Positions 26,467 to 33,877 of a DNA stretch of 64,000 nt are shown here, in pieces. Source of the DNA: Williamsia sp. 1135 (lineage in GTDB: Bacteria > Actinomycetota > Actinomycetes > Mycobacteriales > Mycobacteriaceae); NCBI RefSeq assembly GCF_002095395.1, contig NZ_MJEI01000082.1, positions 16,545 to 80,544 on the forward strand. Reading direction: 5' to 3'. Below the pieces are notes generated by a model that did not search any database, was not told the origin of the DNA, and saw only the letters and a list, made by a program, of their open reading frames with translations. How positions within the stretch are numbered: the stretch's first letter is position 1; each line of letters begins with the position of its first letter. A program made the translations under genes and the position numbers.

Positions 26467-27371
26467 ATCAGGTTGCGCCGGATTGTTGCTCTGATCGCGT
26501 TCCTGTCGACGTGCGCGACACCGCGATGTCGGGAGGCTGCCCCGGTCTTCGCTGGATGAAGACGGACCACCCCTGCATCCACGTCGACGAGGGCTGGGCG
26601 AGAACTCATGTTGGTGTGTCGTAGTGCTACACATGCCGCGACGCTGTCGTGGGCAGGCACGCCCCACTGGGGCCCGTACCCGTAGCTAGCTGCCCTGGAT
26701 CGCCCATAGCTCTCATGTACGGCACGAAGTGCTTGGCTCGCCTCGCCAGTTCCGAAGTCGGTATCGTCGAGCACTACGGTTCGAGTGACGTCAAGGCCCA
26801 CCCACGTGGTACGAAGGTCGCTGTGAGCCACGGCCGTTGATGCACGAGGGTTATGCCGCGTGTTGGTGTCCCCAGCAGCGGATAACCAGTCGCTGGGCTC
26901 CCCGAACCCATGGCCACCCATGACGATTACATCGCCGATCCATTCGGTAATCCGTGGTTCCATCTCAAGGGCCAGAGCCAGGTTCGTGAGAGGCGCGATT
27001 GCCAATAGCGCCCCCCGGCCGGCGGTGCGCTTAGCGAAGTCAATGATTGCTTCGGCGGCAGGTTGCGCCGAGCTCGCGGACGGGGGCTGCCGGGCGTCCG
27101 TCAAGGTATCTCCCAGGCCGTCTGAGCCGTGAGCGTCACCCCGAACCCAGCTGGCGGTCGGAGGGCCCCCTGTAACCACAGCGGACGACGATCCCCACAG
27201 ATCCAGTACCCACTGGGCGTTCCGAGCCGCCTCCCCCGCGGTGCAATTCCCCCAGGTCGTCGATATTCCATGGAGCTTGCCTGCGGCCAGCACAAGACTG
27301 ATGGCGAGTGAGTCATCCACCCCGCAATCAGTGTCTACCCACACGAGCTGCTCGTCAGTGAGCTGCCTCAT
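26463..27371 (-). CDS. Inosine/uridine-type nucleoside hydrolase
   Basis: A 302-residue protein. The calcium-binding signature is at residues 13-21 (DTDCGVDDS; the consensus has DTDxGxDDA), and the family pattern continues with GN, the segment LLAIAPLTNLALALEMEP and a later histidine/aspartate region (VPAHDSVAACVAL). It would cleave the N-glycosidic bond of nucleosides. It is the first gene of a tightly overlapped three-gene operon with the ImmA/IrrE-like protease and seven-helix protein. That linkage is unusual for a simple salvage enzyme and suggests a nucleotide-depleting effector. Confidence 0.85.
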   Translation of the reverse strand: MRQLTDEQLVWVDTDCGVDDSLAISLVLAAGKLHGISTTWGNCTAGEAARNAQWVLDLWGSSSAVVTGGPPTASWVRGDAHGSDGLGDTLTDARQPPSASSAQPAAEAIIDFAKRTAGRGALLAIAPLTNLALALEMEPRITEWIGDVIVMGGHGFGEPSDWLSAAGDTNTRHNPRASTAVAHSDLRTTWVGLDVTRTVVLDDTDFGTGEASQALRAVHESYGRSRAASYGYGPQWGVPAHDSVAACVALRHTNMSSRPALVDVDAGVVRLHPAKTGAASRHRGVAHVDRNAIRATIRRNLI

Positions 27372-27393
27372 TAGTCCCCCATGTATTAGTGGC

Positions 27394-27404
27394 TATGTAA
27401 GCGG
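27394..27404 (+). promoter_or_regulatory. Shared promoter 11-mer between divergent genes
   Basis: TATGTAAGCGG is identical to the box at 23964-23974 and similar to TATGTAAGG in the palindromic element at 33201-33268. It lies in the 106-base gap between the divergent nucleoside hydrolase (start 27371) and ribbon-helix-helix gene (start 27478). It is probably a promoter core for the plus-strand gene. Confidence 0.45.
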
Positions 27405-27477
27405 TAGGGTCAATTATGTGTGCACCAACCGCGTGTCGCTACCCCAAAAGCGCCTTTTGTGTAGCCAAAATAGGGCC

Positions 27478-27768
27478 ATGGCAGACCTCCCCGCAATTGC
27501 AGAGCCCACGGGCTCGGTTGACATGGCATCGCCAAGTTGCGTGAGGCGAGCTAAAGCTGGTCGGCCGCGAAAGGATCCTACGGGCGATGAACTGGACCGA
27601 TTGAACGTCCGGATGCCCAGACGGCTCAAGGCTGCGGCGATCGCCAAAGCCGGCGAACACGGGATGACCCTGACGGACTACCTGGCAGGGCTTATCGCCG
27701 CGGACATGCCTGACGAGACCACCCATGACATTCCAGGAATACAGGAGGTGTTGCCGCAGTCTGCGTAG
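27478..27768 (+). CDS. Ribbon-helix-helix DNA-binding protein near rep
   Basis: 96 residues from the ATG at 27478; the upstream open frame overlaps the nucleoside hydrolase antisense and is rejected. Residues 36-80 (GDELDRLNVRMPRRLKAAAIAKAGEHGMTLTDYLAGLIAAD) have the strand-helix-helix pattern of Arc/CopG proteins, preceded by a GRPRKDP basic motif. Located directly upstream of the replication gene and followed by a hairpin, it may be a copy-number or replication repressor, or regulate the divergent operon. Confidence 0.7.
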   Translation: MADLPAIAEPTGSVDMASPSCVRRAKAGRPRKDPTGDELDRLNVRMPRRLKAAAIAKAGEHGMTLTDYLAGLIAADMPDETTHDIPGIQEVLPQSA

Positions 27769-27820
27769 ATCTAGCGCCATCGACAGCTAAATAACGCTGC
27801 GCGGAAGCCACACCTAACAA

Positions 27821-27854
27821 GAAGAAACCCCCCGGCGGACACCGGAGGGTCTTC
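27821..27854. terminator. Hairpin terminator before rep
   Basis: GAAGAAACCCCCCGG (27821-27835) pairs with CCGGAGGGTCTTC (27842-27854) around a 6-base loop, with one mismatch and an extra A. A short T-rich run (GTTTGAAG) follows on the plus strand. It fits a terminator of the ribbon-helix-helix gene. Confidence 0.65.
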
Positions 27855-27925
27855 GTTTGAAGTTAGGGGACCGAGTTACCAGCTCGGTCCGTTGAGGCTT
27901 CCGCCTCATCCCCGAAGGGACTGTC

Positions 27926-29173
27926 TTGACCGGACAGCCTCAGGGTACCGCGCACCCTTTTGCGCGTCCACACCCTGCACATCACGTGTCGGAAACAACA
28001 TCCGACCCCAGGCCCATCGCTCGTCGTTACTGCGGGTCCACTCCCCTGCGCCGGCGGCGCGGGCGCGCCACCACCGTTCGCGGCAGGCTGTTCGCGATCA
28101 TCGCCCAAGCCGCGCCCCGTGCGGACGCGGTGAAGATCGTCGAGAAGATGGGCGTGCGCGACAGCATCGCCCTGGACCTGGGCAAAGACGCCTACGCCGG
28201 GGTCCCCTGCTGGAACAAAGACGAACACTGGATCACCTGGGCGGTCCCTATCGCTTACGCCCAGCACTACAACCAGATCCGGCACCTCATTGGTGCCCAC
28301 AGCACCAAACACCGCAAAGACGACATCTCCCTCACAACCCTGATCAAAATCGCGGCCGCCCACGCAATCCACGCAGACTTCCGCACCGGCCGTAACTGCC
28401 GACCCACCCTCGACAGACTCATCGAAATCACTGGTTACGGCGAACGCACCATCCAACGAGCACGCCACGTCCTTCGACTCATCGGCGTGGCCACTGAGAT
28501 CGTTCGTGGCCGCCAACGCACCCTGCCTGAGCGCCTCGCCTCCCACCGCGTCGGCAGCCGCGCTCGAGGATGGGCCTCGGTCTACGCCCTGCACAGCCCC
28601 CAGCTTGTGGATAAAACCGCACGTCATAACCTCGCGGCACCCCACCCCGAAGGGCACCCTTTAGGGTGCCTATCCCCCCTTGGTAACTACTCACTAACCC
28701 CCACCGCCTGCGGCGGAGAGCTCAAAGGCCACGCTGCGCGTGACCGAGCTACCGACAAGAGGAGGTGGACCGGGCCACCACCGGATCAGAAAGGGCTCCT
28801 GCTGGCCTCCAGATGGCGACAAGACCCACACACACCGACCTGGGGCCGCCGATACACCCCCGCCGCCTGGTCCCACGTCCTAGCCCAACCAGCCGCCCAC
28901 GACTGGACCAGCCGCGACCTCAACCAACTCCTGCGCGACTACACCCTGCCCGGCAACGGCAACTGGATCGCCCACAACCCCCACAAACCCATCGCCCTGC
29001 TCGCCGGCATCCTCAACCACCACGGCGACCTCCAGAATCGTCCGGCTGCCATCGACGACGCGCGTGAAGCCGAAGTTACCCACCAACGCCAAACCCAACT
29101 GGCGTGTGAACGCTGCGATGACCAAGGCTGGCTGCTCCCCTACACCGACGTAGGCACCCGCTGTGGGCATTAG
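27926..29173 (+). CDS. Plasmid replication initiator protein
   Basis: A 415-residue frame from a TTG at 27926; a later start is possible because the first 45 residues are Pro/Arg-rich. The central part (about residues 60-235) has winged-helix features, with ISLTTLIKIAAAHAIHAD and LDRLIEITGYGERTIQRARHVLRLIGVATE, typical of actinobacterial theta-type Rep proteins. The C-terminus carries CERC...CGH (Cys394, Cys397, Cys413, His415), a zinc-ribbon pattern. Iteron-like repeats and parA follow directly. It would bind the origin and start replication. Confidence 0.78.
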   Translation: MTGQPQGTAHPFARPHPAHHVSETTSDPRPIARRYCGSTPLRRRRGRATTVRGRLFAIIAQAAPRADAVKIVEKMGVRDSIALDLGKDAYAGVPCWNKDEHWITWAVPIAYAQHYNQIRHLIGAHSTKHRKDDISLTTLIKIAAAHAIHADFRTGRNCRPTLDRLIEITGYGERTIQRARHVLRLIGVATEIVRGRQRTLPERLASHRVGSRARGWASVYALHSPQLVDKTARHNLAAPHPEGHPLGCLSPLGNYSLTPTACGGELKGHAARDRATDKRRWTGPPPDQKGLLLASRWRQDPHTPTWGRRYTPAAWSHVLAQPAAHDWTSRDLNQLLRDYTLPGNGNWIAHNPHKPIALLAGILNHHGDLQNRPAAIDDAREAEVTHQRQTQLACERCDDQGWLLPYTDVGTRCGH

Positions 29174-29191
29174 GAACGAGGTGTTAATTGC

Positions 29192-29303
29192 GGGGAAGGT
29201 GCCCTCGATACCGCTATACCGCTATACATCTGTCCCCCATGCCCGCGTTCCCTCCCGCCATCATGCGGTCAAGCGGTACAGCGGTAAAGAGGTAAAGAGG
29301 TAA
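29192..29303 (+). repeat. Iteron cluster, copy 1
   Basis: ATACCGCT repeats at 29208-29215 and 29216-29223, with a partial third. After a 44-base spacer come AGCGGTAC (29272-29279), AGCGGTAA (29280-29287) and two AGAGGTAA (29288-29295, 29296-29303). AGCGGTAA-type units are the reverse complement of the first type, so opposed iteron arrays face each other, a typical initiator binding layout. Confidence 0.7.
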
Positions 29304-29433
29304 AGCTAACGACACACGCGCCAGCCTGCAGGCGGTGCGAGGACTATGGCTGGCTGCTCCCCCACTACAACAACCCGACGTAGGCCACACCACTGGTGGT
29401 CGTTTGGAACGAAGTAGCGCGTGCGTGGACCCT

Positions 29434-29532
29434 GGGGAAGGTTGCCCGCTATACCGCTATACCGCTATACATCTGTTCCCCATGCCCGCGTTCCCTCCCG
29501 CCATCATGCGGTCAAGCGGTAGAGCGGCAAAG
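29434..29532 (+). repeat. Iteron cluster, copy 2 (duplicated)
   Basis: Nearly the same sequence as copy 1, displaced by about 243 bases: ATACCGCT at 29451-29458 and 29459-29466 plus flanking partial units, an almost identical spacer, then AGCGGTAG (29515-29522) and AGCGGCAA (29523-29530). The inverted array is shorter than in copy 1. Confidence 0.7.
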
Positions 29533-29681
29533 CCCACCTGGGGTAAAGCGGTGCAAATGTACAGCGGGCTTGAGGTATTGCGGTATAGACCGCACTCTGC
29601 AATGATGTCTGTACCGCTTGATGTCTATACCGCTTAGGACCAGGCCCGAGAGCTGAATCTTCATAAGTAAGGAAAGAAACG

Positions 29682-30272
29682 TTGCCAATCATTTCAGCAG
29701 CCAACACAAAAGGTGGCGTCGGAAAGACCACCACAGCGATGTACCTCGCGAACGAGTACGCACGGGCCGGAAGGGAAGTGACCGTCGTCGACCTAGACAA
29801 GCAGGGCTCGGCGTCGGTGTGGGCAGACAAAGCCTCCGACCGCGGTACCCCGCTACCTTTTGCTGTGGAGGTCTCCAACACCAAGCGCATTAGCCGACTC
29901 GCAGACAGCAAGGGGAGCGACCACCTCATCGTCATTGACACCCCGCCGGGAGATAGCTCCGTGATCGAAGGGGCGATCGACGTGTCGGACTTCGTCATTA
30001 TTCCCACCACACCGTCCGAGCTCGACACCGACCGAGTCTGGGAGACCATTCCAACAGTCCGGGACGGACAGCTATACGGAGTGCTCGTAGCGTCCGCGGT
30101 CCTCCATACCCGGCTCCTCAATGACGTAATCACGGCTCTGGATGAGAACGAAGTAAGCCGCTTCAAAACGGTCGTGAGCTTCGCTCAGCGCTACAGGCAG
30201 GCCGTGGGCTATCGTCCTCGCCGCGACGCGACCTACGCCGACGTTGCCGAAGAGATCGGAGCAGCGCTGTGA
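29682..30272 (+). CDS. parA: ParA-type partition ATPase
   Basis: A 196-residue protein, typical length for small ParA proteins lacking an N-terminal HTH. The deviant Walker A motif is KGGVGKTT (residues 10-17), and the switch motifs VVDLDKQGSASVW and LIVIDTPPG follow. It would move plasmid copies to daughter cells together with a centromere-binding protein. The start codon is a TTG after AAGGAAAG. It overlaps the next gene by four bases (GTGA), as usual for parA-parG operons. Confidence 0.92.
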   Translation: MPIISAANTKGGVGKTTTAMYLANEYARAGREVTVVDLDKQGSASVWADKASDRGTPLPFAVEVSNTKRISRLADSKGSDHLIVIDTPPGDSSVIEGAIDVSDFVIIPTTPSELDTDRVWETIPTVRDGQLYGVLVASAVLHTRLLNDVITALDENEVSRFKTVVSFAQRYRQAVGYRPRRDATYADVAEEIGAAL

Positions 30273-30502
30273 GCGGCGGGATTCAACGCAAACCAAGCGA
30301 CATGGGGCCACGCATCAAACCAGCGGCAGCCAAAGTGGCCGACACCTTCATCAAATCCTCCGGCACCCAGTCCCAACTCACCGTGCGCATCGATACCAAT
30401 GTCCACCGCAGGTTCAAAATCGCGACGACCACAGCCGACGTTTCAATGGCCGAGATTGTGGAAGACGCGATCCGCGCCTGGCTCCGTGACCACGACGTAT
30501 AG
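30269..30502 (+). CDS. ParG-like ribbon-helix-helix partition protein
   Basis: 77 residues from a GTG. A flexible basic N-terminus (about 35 residues) precedes a ribbon-helix-helix domain, LTVRIDTNVHRRFKIATTTADVSMAEIVEDAIRAWL split into strand and helices. This is the layout of ParG-type centromere binders, which also repress their own operon. It is translationally coupled to parA. The GCGGTA/TACCGC boxes upstream of parA are the likely binding sites. Confidence 0.8.
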   Translation: MSGGIQRKPSDMGPRIKPAAAKVADTFIKSSGTQSQLTVRIDTNVHRRFKIATTTADVSMAEIVEDAIRAWLRDHDV

Positions 30503-30510
30503 CCAGTAAC

Positions 30511-30560
30511 CGTACCCCTGTACCTCGATACCGCACGCGGTATCGAGGTACGGGGGTACG
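30511..30560. terminator. Long hairpin after the partition operon
   Basis: Arms of 24 bp (30511-30534 and 30537-30560) pair with a single mismatch around a 2-base loop. The inner part contains GTACCTCGATACCGC and its exact complement, and thus the same ATACCGC box that makes up the origin iterons. It may terminate parAG transcription, or serve as a Rep or partition protein binding site. The next minus-strand gene ends at 30594, so it could also stop that transcript. Confidence 0.65.
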
Positions 30561-30593
30561 GGGCCGGGATGCATGCCTGGCCTTGCTAGCCAA

Positions 30594-31154
30594 CTATAAC
30601 CACCAGGCCGGGGCCGAAATAACGTTGCGCTGCAACAATTGCCGAATATGCATTCGGATAGTTAACGCCGGAGCGCGCGTATGTGTTGCTGTTGGGGAGT
30701 GCTTCTGGGTCCAGCTCCACCGCATCGTGGCCGGGTCGAACGTCACGACCACCGTCTGGCTCATGTGGCGGTTGCTCGGTGGGCGTGGGGGAGTGCGATA
30801 GCAGATGCCAGGCACCCACAAGCAGGGCCGCACCCGCACGTGGCCGTTGGAGCTCGCGACCGACACCTCGACCACGGCCATCCACACGTTATGCGAAGAC
30901 TTCATCCATGCCCATTGGACTCCCTGGTGCCATGGCTCGACCCGTAGCCCGTACGCCCGATCAGCCAGCGTCACCGCCCGCCGGCCTAACGCGGGGAAAG
31001 CAAACGACCACACATCGGCCATGTGAACCAGGACAGGACGCGGGGGATCGAAGACCCGCACAGCCGGACCCCCGCCTAGTTCCTCGAACACATTTGCGAA
31101 TACTGTGCGACATGGTGCGGGTCGCGGCGGGAAGGGTCTCGACCCGCACCACAT
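30594..31154 (-). CDS. Hypothetical protein
   Basis: The C-terminal 150 residues of a longer frame have a balanced composition with segments such as VHMADVWSFAFPALGRRAVTL and VEPWHQGVQWAWMKSSHNVW, suggesting a real protein. The ATG at 31154 gives 186 residues. The upstream part of the frame is Cys/Arg/Ser-rich shadow of the WhiB-like gene. No family recognised. The start is uncertain, because later GTG codons are possible. Confidence 0.45.
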   Translation of the reverse strand: MWCGSRPFPPRPAPCRTVFANVFEELGGGPAVRVFDPPRPVLVHMADVWSFAFPALGRRAVTLADRAYGLRVEPWHQGVQWAWMKSSHNVWMAVVEVSVASSNGHVRVRPCLWVPGICYRTPPRPPSNRHMSQTVVVTFDPATMRWSWTQKHSPTATHTRAPALTIRMHIRQLLQRNVISAPAWWL

Positions 31155-31284
31155 CGGCCACCCACCACAGGAATCACGAAGAGCGCGCTCACCGATCGGC
31201 CATGTGTCGGTCAGGCTGGCAATACTGGTGGGGCAGGCACACTGGAGATCGCACCGGTTGCAGGCAGTAGGGGAGGCGAGGGTC

Positions 31285-31587
31285 ATGAAGGCGCAGCGTT
31301 TTGAGGCTGGCCCGGTCGCGCTGATGGCAGCGATTCTGGAAGGGTCAGAGAACCTGGCTGGCGCATTGTGCGTTGCCGATCCCGCTGCCCACGACAAGGA
31401 ACGCTGGGCTAACGAGCAGCGCTCAGAGGTTCGTCGTCTCGCTGATGCCGCCGCCCACTGCCGCCAGTGCCCGGCACGTGAGCGCTGCCGCACCTGGGCC
31501 GGCAATCAGCCCCGCGGTCGCATTACCGGCATCACACCGGCCCACCCTGCACCGCAGTACCTCGGCAAGTACCGCCGAACGCACTAG
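31285..31587 (+). CDS. WhiB-like iron-sulfur regulator
   Basis: 100 residues from an ATG with GGGAGGCGAGG upstream. Four cysteines (Cys29, Cys59, Cys62, Cys68) have the WhiB arrangement C-x29-C-x2-C-x5-C, which would hold a 4Fe-4S cluster, and a Gly-rich GRITGI turn follows in place of the usual G[VI]WGG motif. Mobile-element WhiB proteins often show this variant. It may sense redox state or NO and regulate host or plasmid genes with a sigma factor; target genes are not evident here. Confidence 0.78.
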   Translation: MKAQRFEAGPVALMAAILEGSENLAGALCVADPAAHDKERWANEQRSEVRRLADAAAHCRQCPARERCRTWAGNQPRGRITGITPAHPAPQYLGKYRRTH

Positions 31588-31746
31588 CAGGGGACTGAGA
31601 CTCGACCGCGACGTCCGCTCGCTGACCGGCCAGCGCGCCGCAGCGATTTTCCTTGGCAGGGGAGTGCTGGCTATTTATCCTCGAAACATCGGGAATGCCA
31701 CAGGCGCAACGATTCACCACGACACGAGAGGTGCGGAGTAGAGGTC

Positions 31747-32334
31747 ATGGTCGTCCGTGGGTTGTGTTCGGAGTGTTGGGTGGATTACGCGCATGCCGAA
31801 TACACGCTCTCGGACGCAGAGGGAGAGTGGAGGGCCTGGGCGAACGGGGCTGTGGCGCAGTTCCAGGCGATAACCGGCCGCCCTGAGCCTCCGTGGCCTC
31901 CTCGCCACCCTTCCCTGACACCGGCCAGTCCTCAGTGGGACGACGCCGCCTACTCGCTGACCGCATTCGTGGCCGAGAACTACCCGTACCGAGACTCCTA
32001 CCCCGACGCTGGGTGGGCGCGGTACTCATTGATGATCGAATCGCCCGGCCCGCGGGCAATTGACCGCTTGCTCACCGCGGCCTTTCAGGAAGGCGCGCTC
32101 ACCCAGTACCGCCCCGGCCGGCGGCCATTTGCCACGCTGACCGTTCACGATCAGCGTTCGCTCGAGTTCACGCTCCAGAAATATCACCTGCCCACCCCAG
32201 CAGCGTGGCAGTGGTGGACCACCGTCACCACCCCACACAAACTCGCGGACGACGACATACCGTCGCCAGACCCCGACTGCCTCATCTGCCGCAGCAAACA
32301 CACTCCACCGCAACCCAACCAATCGCACCACTGA
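31747..32334 (+). CDS. Hypothetical protein with two Cys pairs
   Basis: A 195-residue protein. CSEC near the N-terminus (residues 7-10) and CLIC near the C-terminus (about 178-181) could bind one zinc ion. The region between is a mixed globular domain with aromatic clusters (AENYPYRDSYPDAGWARYSLM). It follows the WhiB-like gene in the same direction with a 159-base gap. I recognise no family. Confidence 0.6.
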   Translation: MVVRGLCSECWVDYAHAEYTLSDAEGEWRAWANGAVAQFQAITGRPEPPWPPRHPSLTPASPQWDDAAYSLTAFVAENYPYRDSYPDAGWARYSLMIESPGPRAIDRLLTAAFQEGALTQYRPGRRPFATLTVHDQRSLEFTLQKYHLPTPAAWQWWTTVTTPHKLADDDIPSPDPDCLICRSKHTPPQPNQSHH

Positions 32335-32389
32335 CCGCCCATTTTCGCCCCCTACTTCTCGAAGCCAGGGAGGGAAGTGGGCTTCCGCG

Positions 32390-32605
32390 TCATGAGGCCA
32401 GTGCGATGACGATGCAGACGCTGCACAAGATGACCGACACCAGCAGGAGCAAGACCAGATCCTGGCCGGCGATCGAGATCGTGTTCTTCGTCGGCGCAGG
32501 GCCGTCGACGTGATGGGTCCATAGATGGCGCGTCGGCGCCGAACCATCCACGCTCACAGAGTCGTTGCCGGTCCACTCCGGCGGGATGTTGTTGTCCTCG
32601 GTCAT
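32390..32605 (-). CDS. Small tail-anchored membrane protein
   Basis: 71 residues from the ATG at 32605. A polar N-terminus is followed by one C-terminal membrane helix (residues 46-70, DLVLLLLVSVILCSVCIVIALA). A longer frame to 32659 is possible but lacks support. The start overlaps the stop of another small frame (32602-32796). Function unknown. Confidence 0.5.
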   Translation of the reverse strand: MTEDNNIPPEWTGNDSVSVDGSAPTRHLWTHHVDGPAPTKNTISIAGQDLVLLLLVSVILCSVCIVIALAS

Positions 32606-32796
32606 TCCGAATGCTCCACTGATGCAGGCTGATAGGACGATAGTGCGTGTTTGGTGCACCAGGCCAACGCGACCTCACCACAGGCCGCCACCATCAGCAG
32701 AGCCCACCCCACCAAGGAATCCCACAGGCAGCGAACCCGGCCATGATCGCCAGATACGGTGCAGCTTCGACCGACCACCGATCCTTCATGAACCAC
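32602..32796 (-). CDS. Possible small membrane protein
   Basis: 64 residues from a GTG, with one hydrophobic stretch (LVGWALLMVAACGEVALAW) and a 4-base overlap with the next gene. In another frame of the same strand, 32694-32789 encodes a credible short start (MKDRWSVEAAPYLAIMAGFA) that stops early. The locus may therefore be one gene damaged by a frameshift rather than an intact one. Confidence 0.3.
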   Translation of the reverse strand: MVHEGSVVGRSCTVSGDHGRVRCLWDSLVGWALLMVAACGEVALAWCTKHALSSYQPASVEHSE

Positions 32797-33451
32797 CCCT
32801 TATGTAGATCCATCAAGAACGATTAACTATCGCACAACAGCCAGCTAGAGCGCACGACCCCAGTTCTAGGGCCACCAGTTCATACCGGTCTCTAGATCCT
32901 CGCGGTGTGCTCGCGGGAGGTTTCAGAGTTCTGACCGACAGGTCCGGCGGTGCTGCTGTCCAGGTGTGAGGTGTTTACGATGGGGGCGCGTGTCGAAGGC
33001 GGGCGACGTATCAGCCTGTAGGGGAGGGGAAAGCGCGGTGCTCGGAAGGTTCTTTGGTCGCCGATCAACTGATCCAGAACTGTCACCGATGTCGTGGGAC
33101 TTCACATGGTGACCCCAATGCTGGGGTAACCGAAAGAACTTGTGATTGCACGGTGTTGGTCGCTCGCTCGTTCGGCAGGGTTGAGCTGAGACTCGGTGCA
33201 TTTCGTCACTGGTGACGAAATTCATTGCAGCACAACTTGTTACGCCGATAATGTATCTTATGTAAGGTAGAAGCTAGAAACTGCTGCTAGGCAGGGCAAT
33301 CCATTCGCCGACTATATCGTGCCGCGACTACAGTGGCCCGTTCCGCGTTGGTCTTCGGCGACCTCGGGGCGAGGCTCAATTTGAACTCCGACGTCGTGGA
33401 TGTGATCGTCGTGGTTAGCGAGATCGGCTTGATGCTGGGACTGCCAGCGTC
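32797..33451. other. Gene-poor stretch before the CBASS-like operon
   Basis: It contains a short frame, 33038-33112 (24 codons, GTG start with GGGGAGGGG upstream), that looks like a truncated gene start. A hairpin ACCCCA-ATGC-TGGGGT follows at 33112-33127, and then the palindromic promoter-like element at 33201-33268. No full-length gene is seen. Confidence 0.5.
33201..33268 (+). promoter_or_regulatory. Palindromic promoter element, copy A
   Basis: The palindrome TTTCGTCACTGGTGACGAAA (33201-33220) is followed 28 bases later by TAATGTATCTTATGTAAGG. The same palindrome occurs at 40835 and 62305. The AT-rich part resembles a promoter core reading rightward. No intact gene begins just downstream of this copy. 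Confidence 0.7.
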
Positions 33452-33877
33452 TCACCCTTTCGCGAGGCCCAGTGGGTGTGGCGCTTCGCTCCCGAGCCAT
33501 TTTCCGGTGAACAACCATTGTTCGTAGAAGTAGAGCCATTCGCTGGCCCAGGGGACGATGGTGGTCGCAATCAGGTCCTTGGATCCGTCAAACTCGTTGC
33601 CGTAGTAAAGGCAGAGCTCGTTGCCTGGGTAGATGTGGGGTAGCGGCTCAAGGGGGCGTGTCTCGAGCTCCGGGGTCAAGACGGTTACCCGTGGACGCCG
33701 TCGGTGCGTGTAACGAATGCCCACGGTGTAGGCGATGCTCATCGGTGTCGGTTGCAGGGTGACAGACCACACCAGCGTGCCCGCCTTGATCAATGGCCTT
33801 CGCACACTGGGGAACTGCCGCTGAAGGTCAATCGCCTGCTGAATGACGGTCAGCTGCTTACCGTGCGGCCTGGCCAC
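33452..33877 (-). CDS. E2-like protein of a short type II CBASS operon
   Basis: A 141-residue protein. The C-terminal half carries LPHIYPGNELCLYYGNEFDG and TIVPWASEWLYFYEQWLF with a final TGKW-x-G...HP pattern, typical of the E2-like proteins of CBASS operons that lack E1 and JAB partners. Cys89 in ELCLYY is the expected catalytic cysteine. The GTG start overlaps the CD-NTase by 20 bases. Known relatives regulate the CD-NTase through thioester chemistry at its C-terminus. Confidence 0.8.
   Translation of the reverse strand: MARPHGKQLTVIQQAIDLQRQFPSVRRPLIKAGTLVWSVTLQPTPMSIAYTVGIRYTHRRRPRVTVLTPELETRPLEPLPHIYPGNELCLYYGNEFDGSKDLIATTIVPWASEWLYFYEQWLFTGKWLGSEAPHPLGLAKG

Larger units (their letters stand above)
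29174..29681. other. Probable replication origin and partition region
   Basis: A 508-base gap without a gene, made of two diverged copies of a unit about 200 bases long. Each copy carries direct 8-bp iteron-like repeats and, about 50 bases later, the same 8-mer family in inverted orientation. The second copy still encodes a remnant of the Rep C-terminus (CRRCEDYGWLLP), so the duplication included the 3' end of rep. The segment 29535-29640 before parA holds more GCGGTA/TACCGC copies, including GCGGT-ATAG-ACCGC at 29580-29593, probably the parAG operator or centromere. Confidence 0.65.

Noticed and set aside
29200..29310. Possible CRISPR-like short repeats near rep
   Set aside because: The units are 8 bp, contiguous and without spacers, and fit replication iterons, not CRISPR.
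32923..33225. A 100-codon minus-strand frame over palindromic element A
   Set aside because: His/Pro/Arg-rich composition, no ribosome binding site, and the regulatory element lies inside it.
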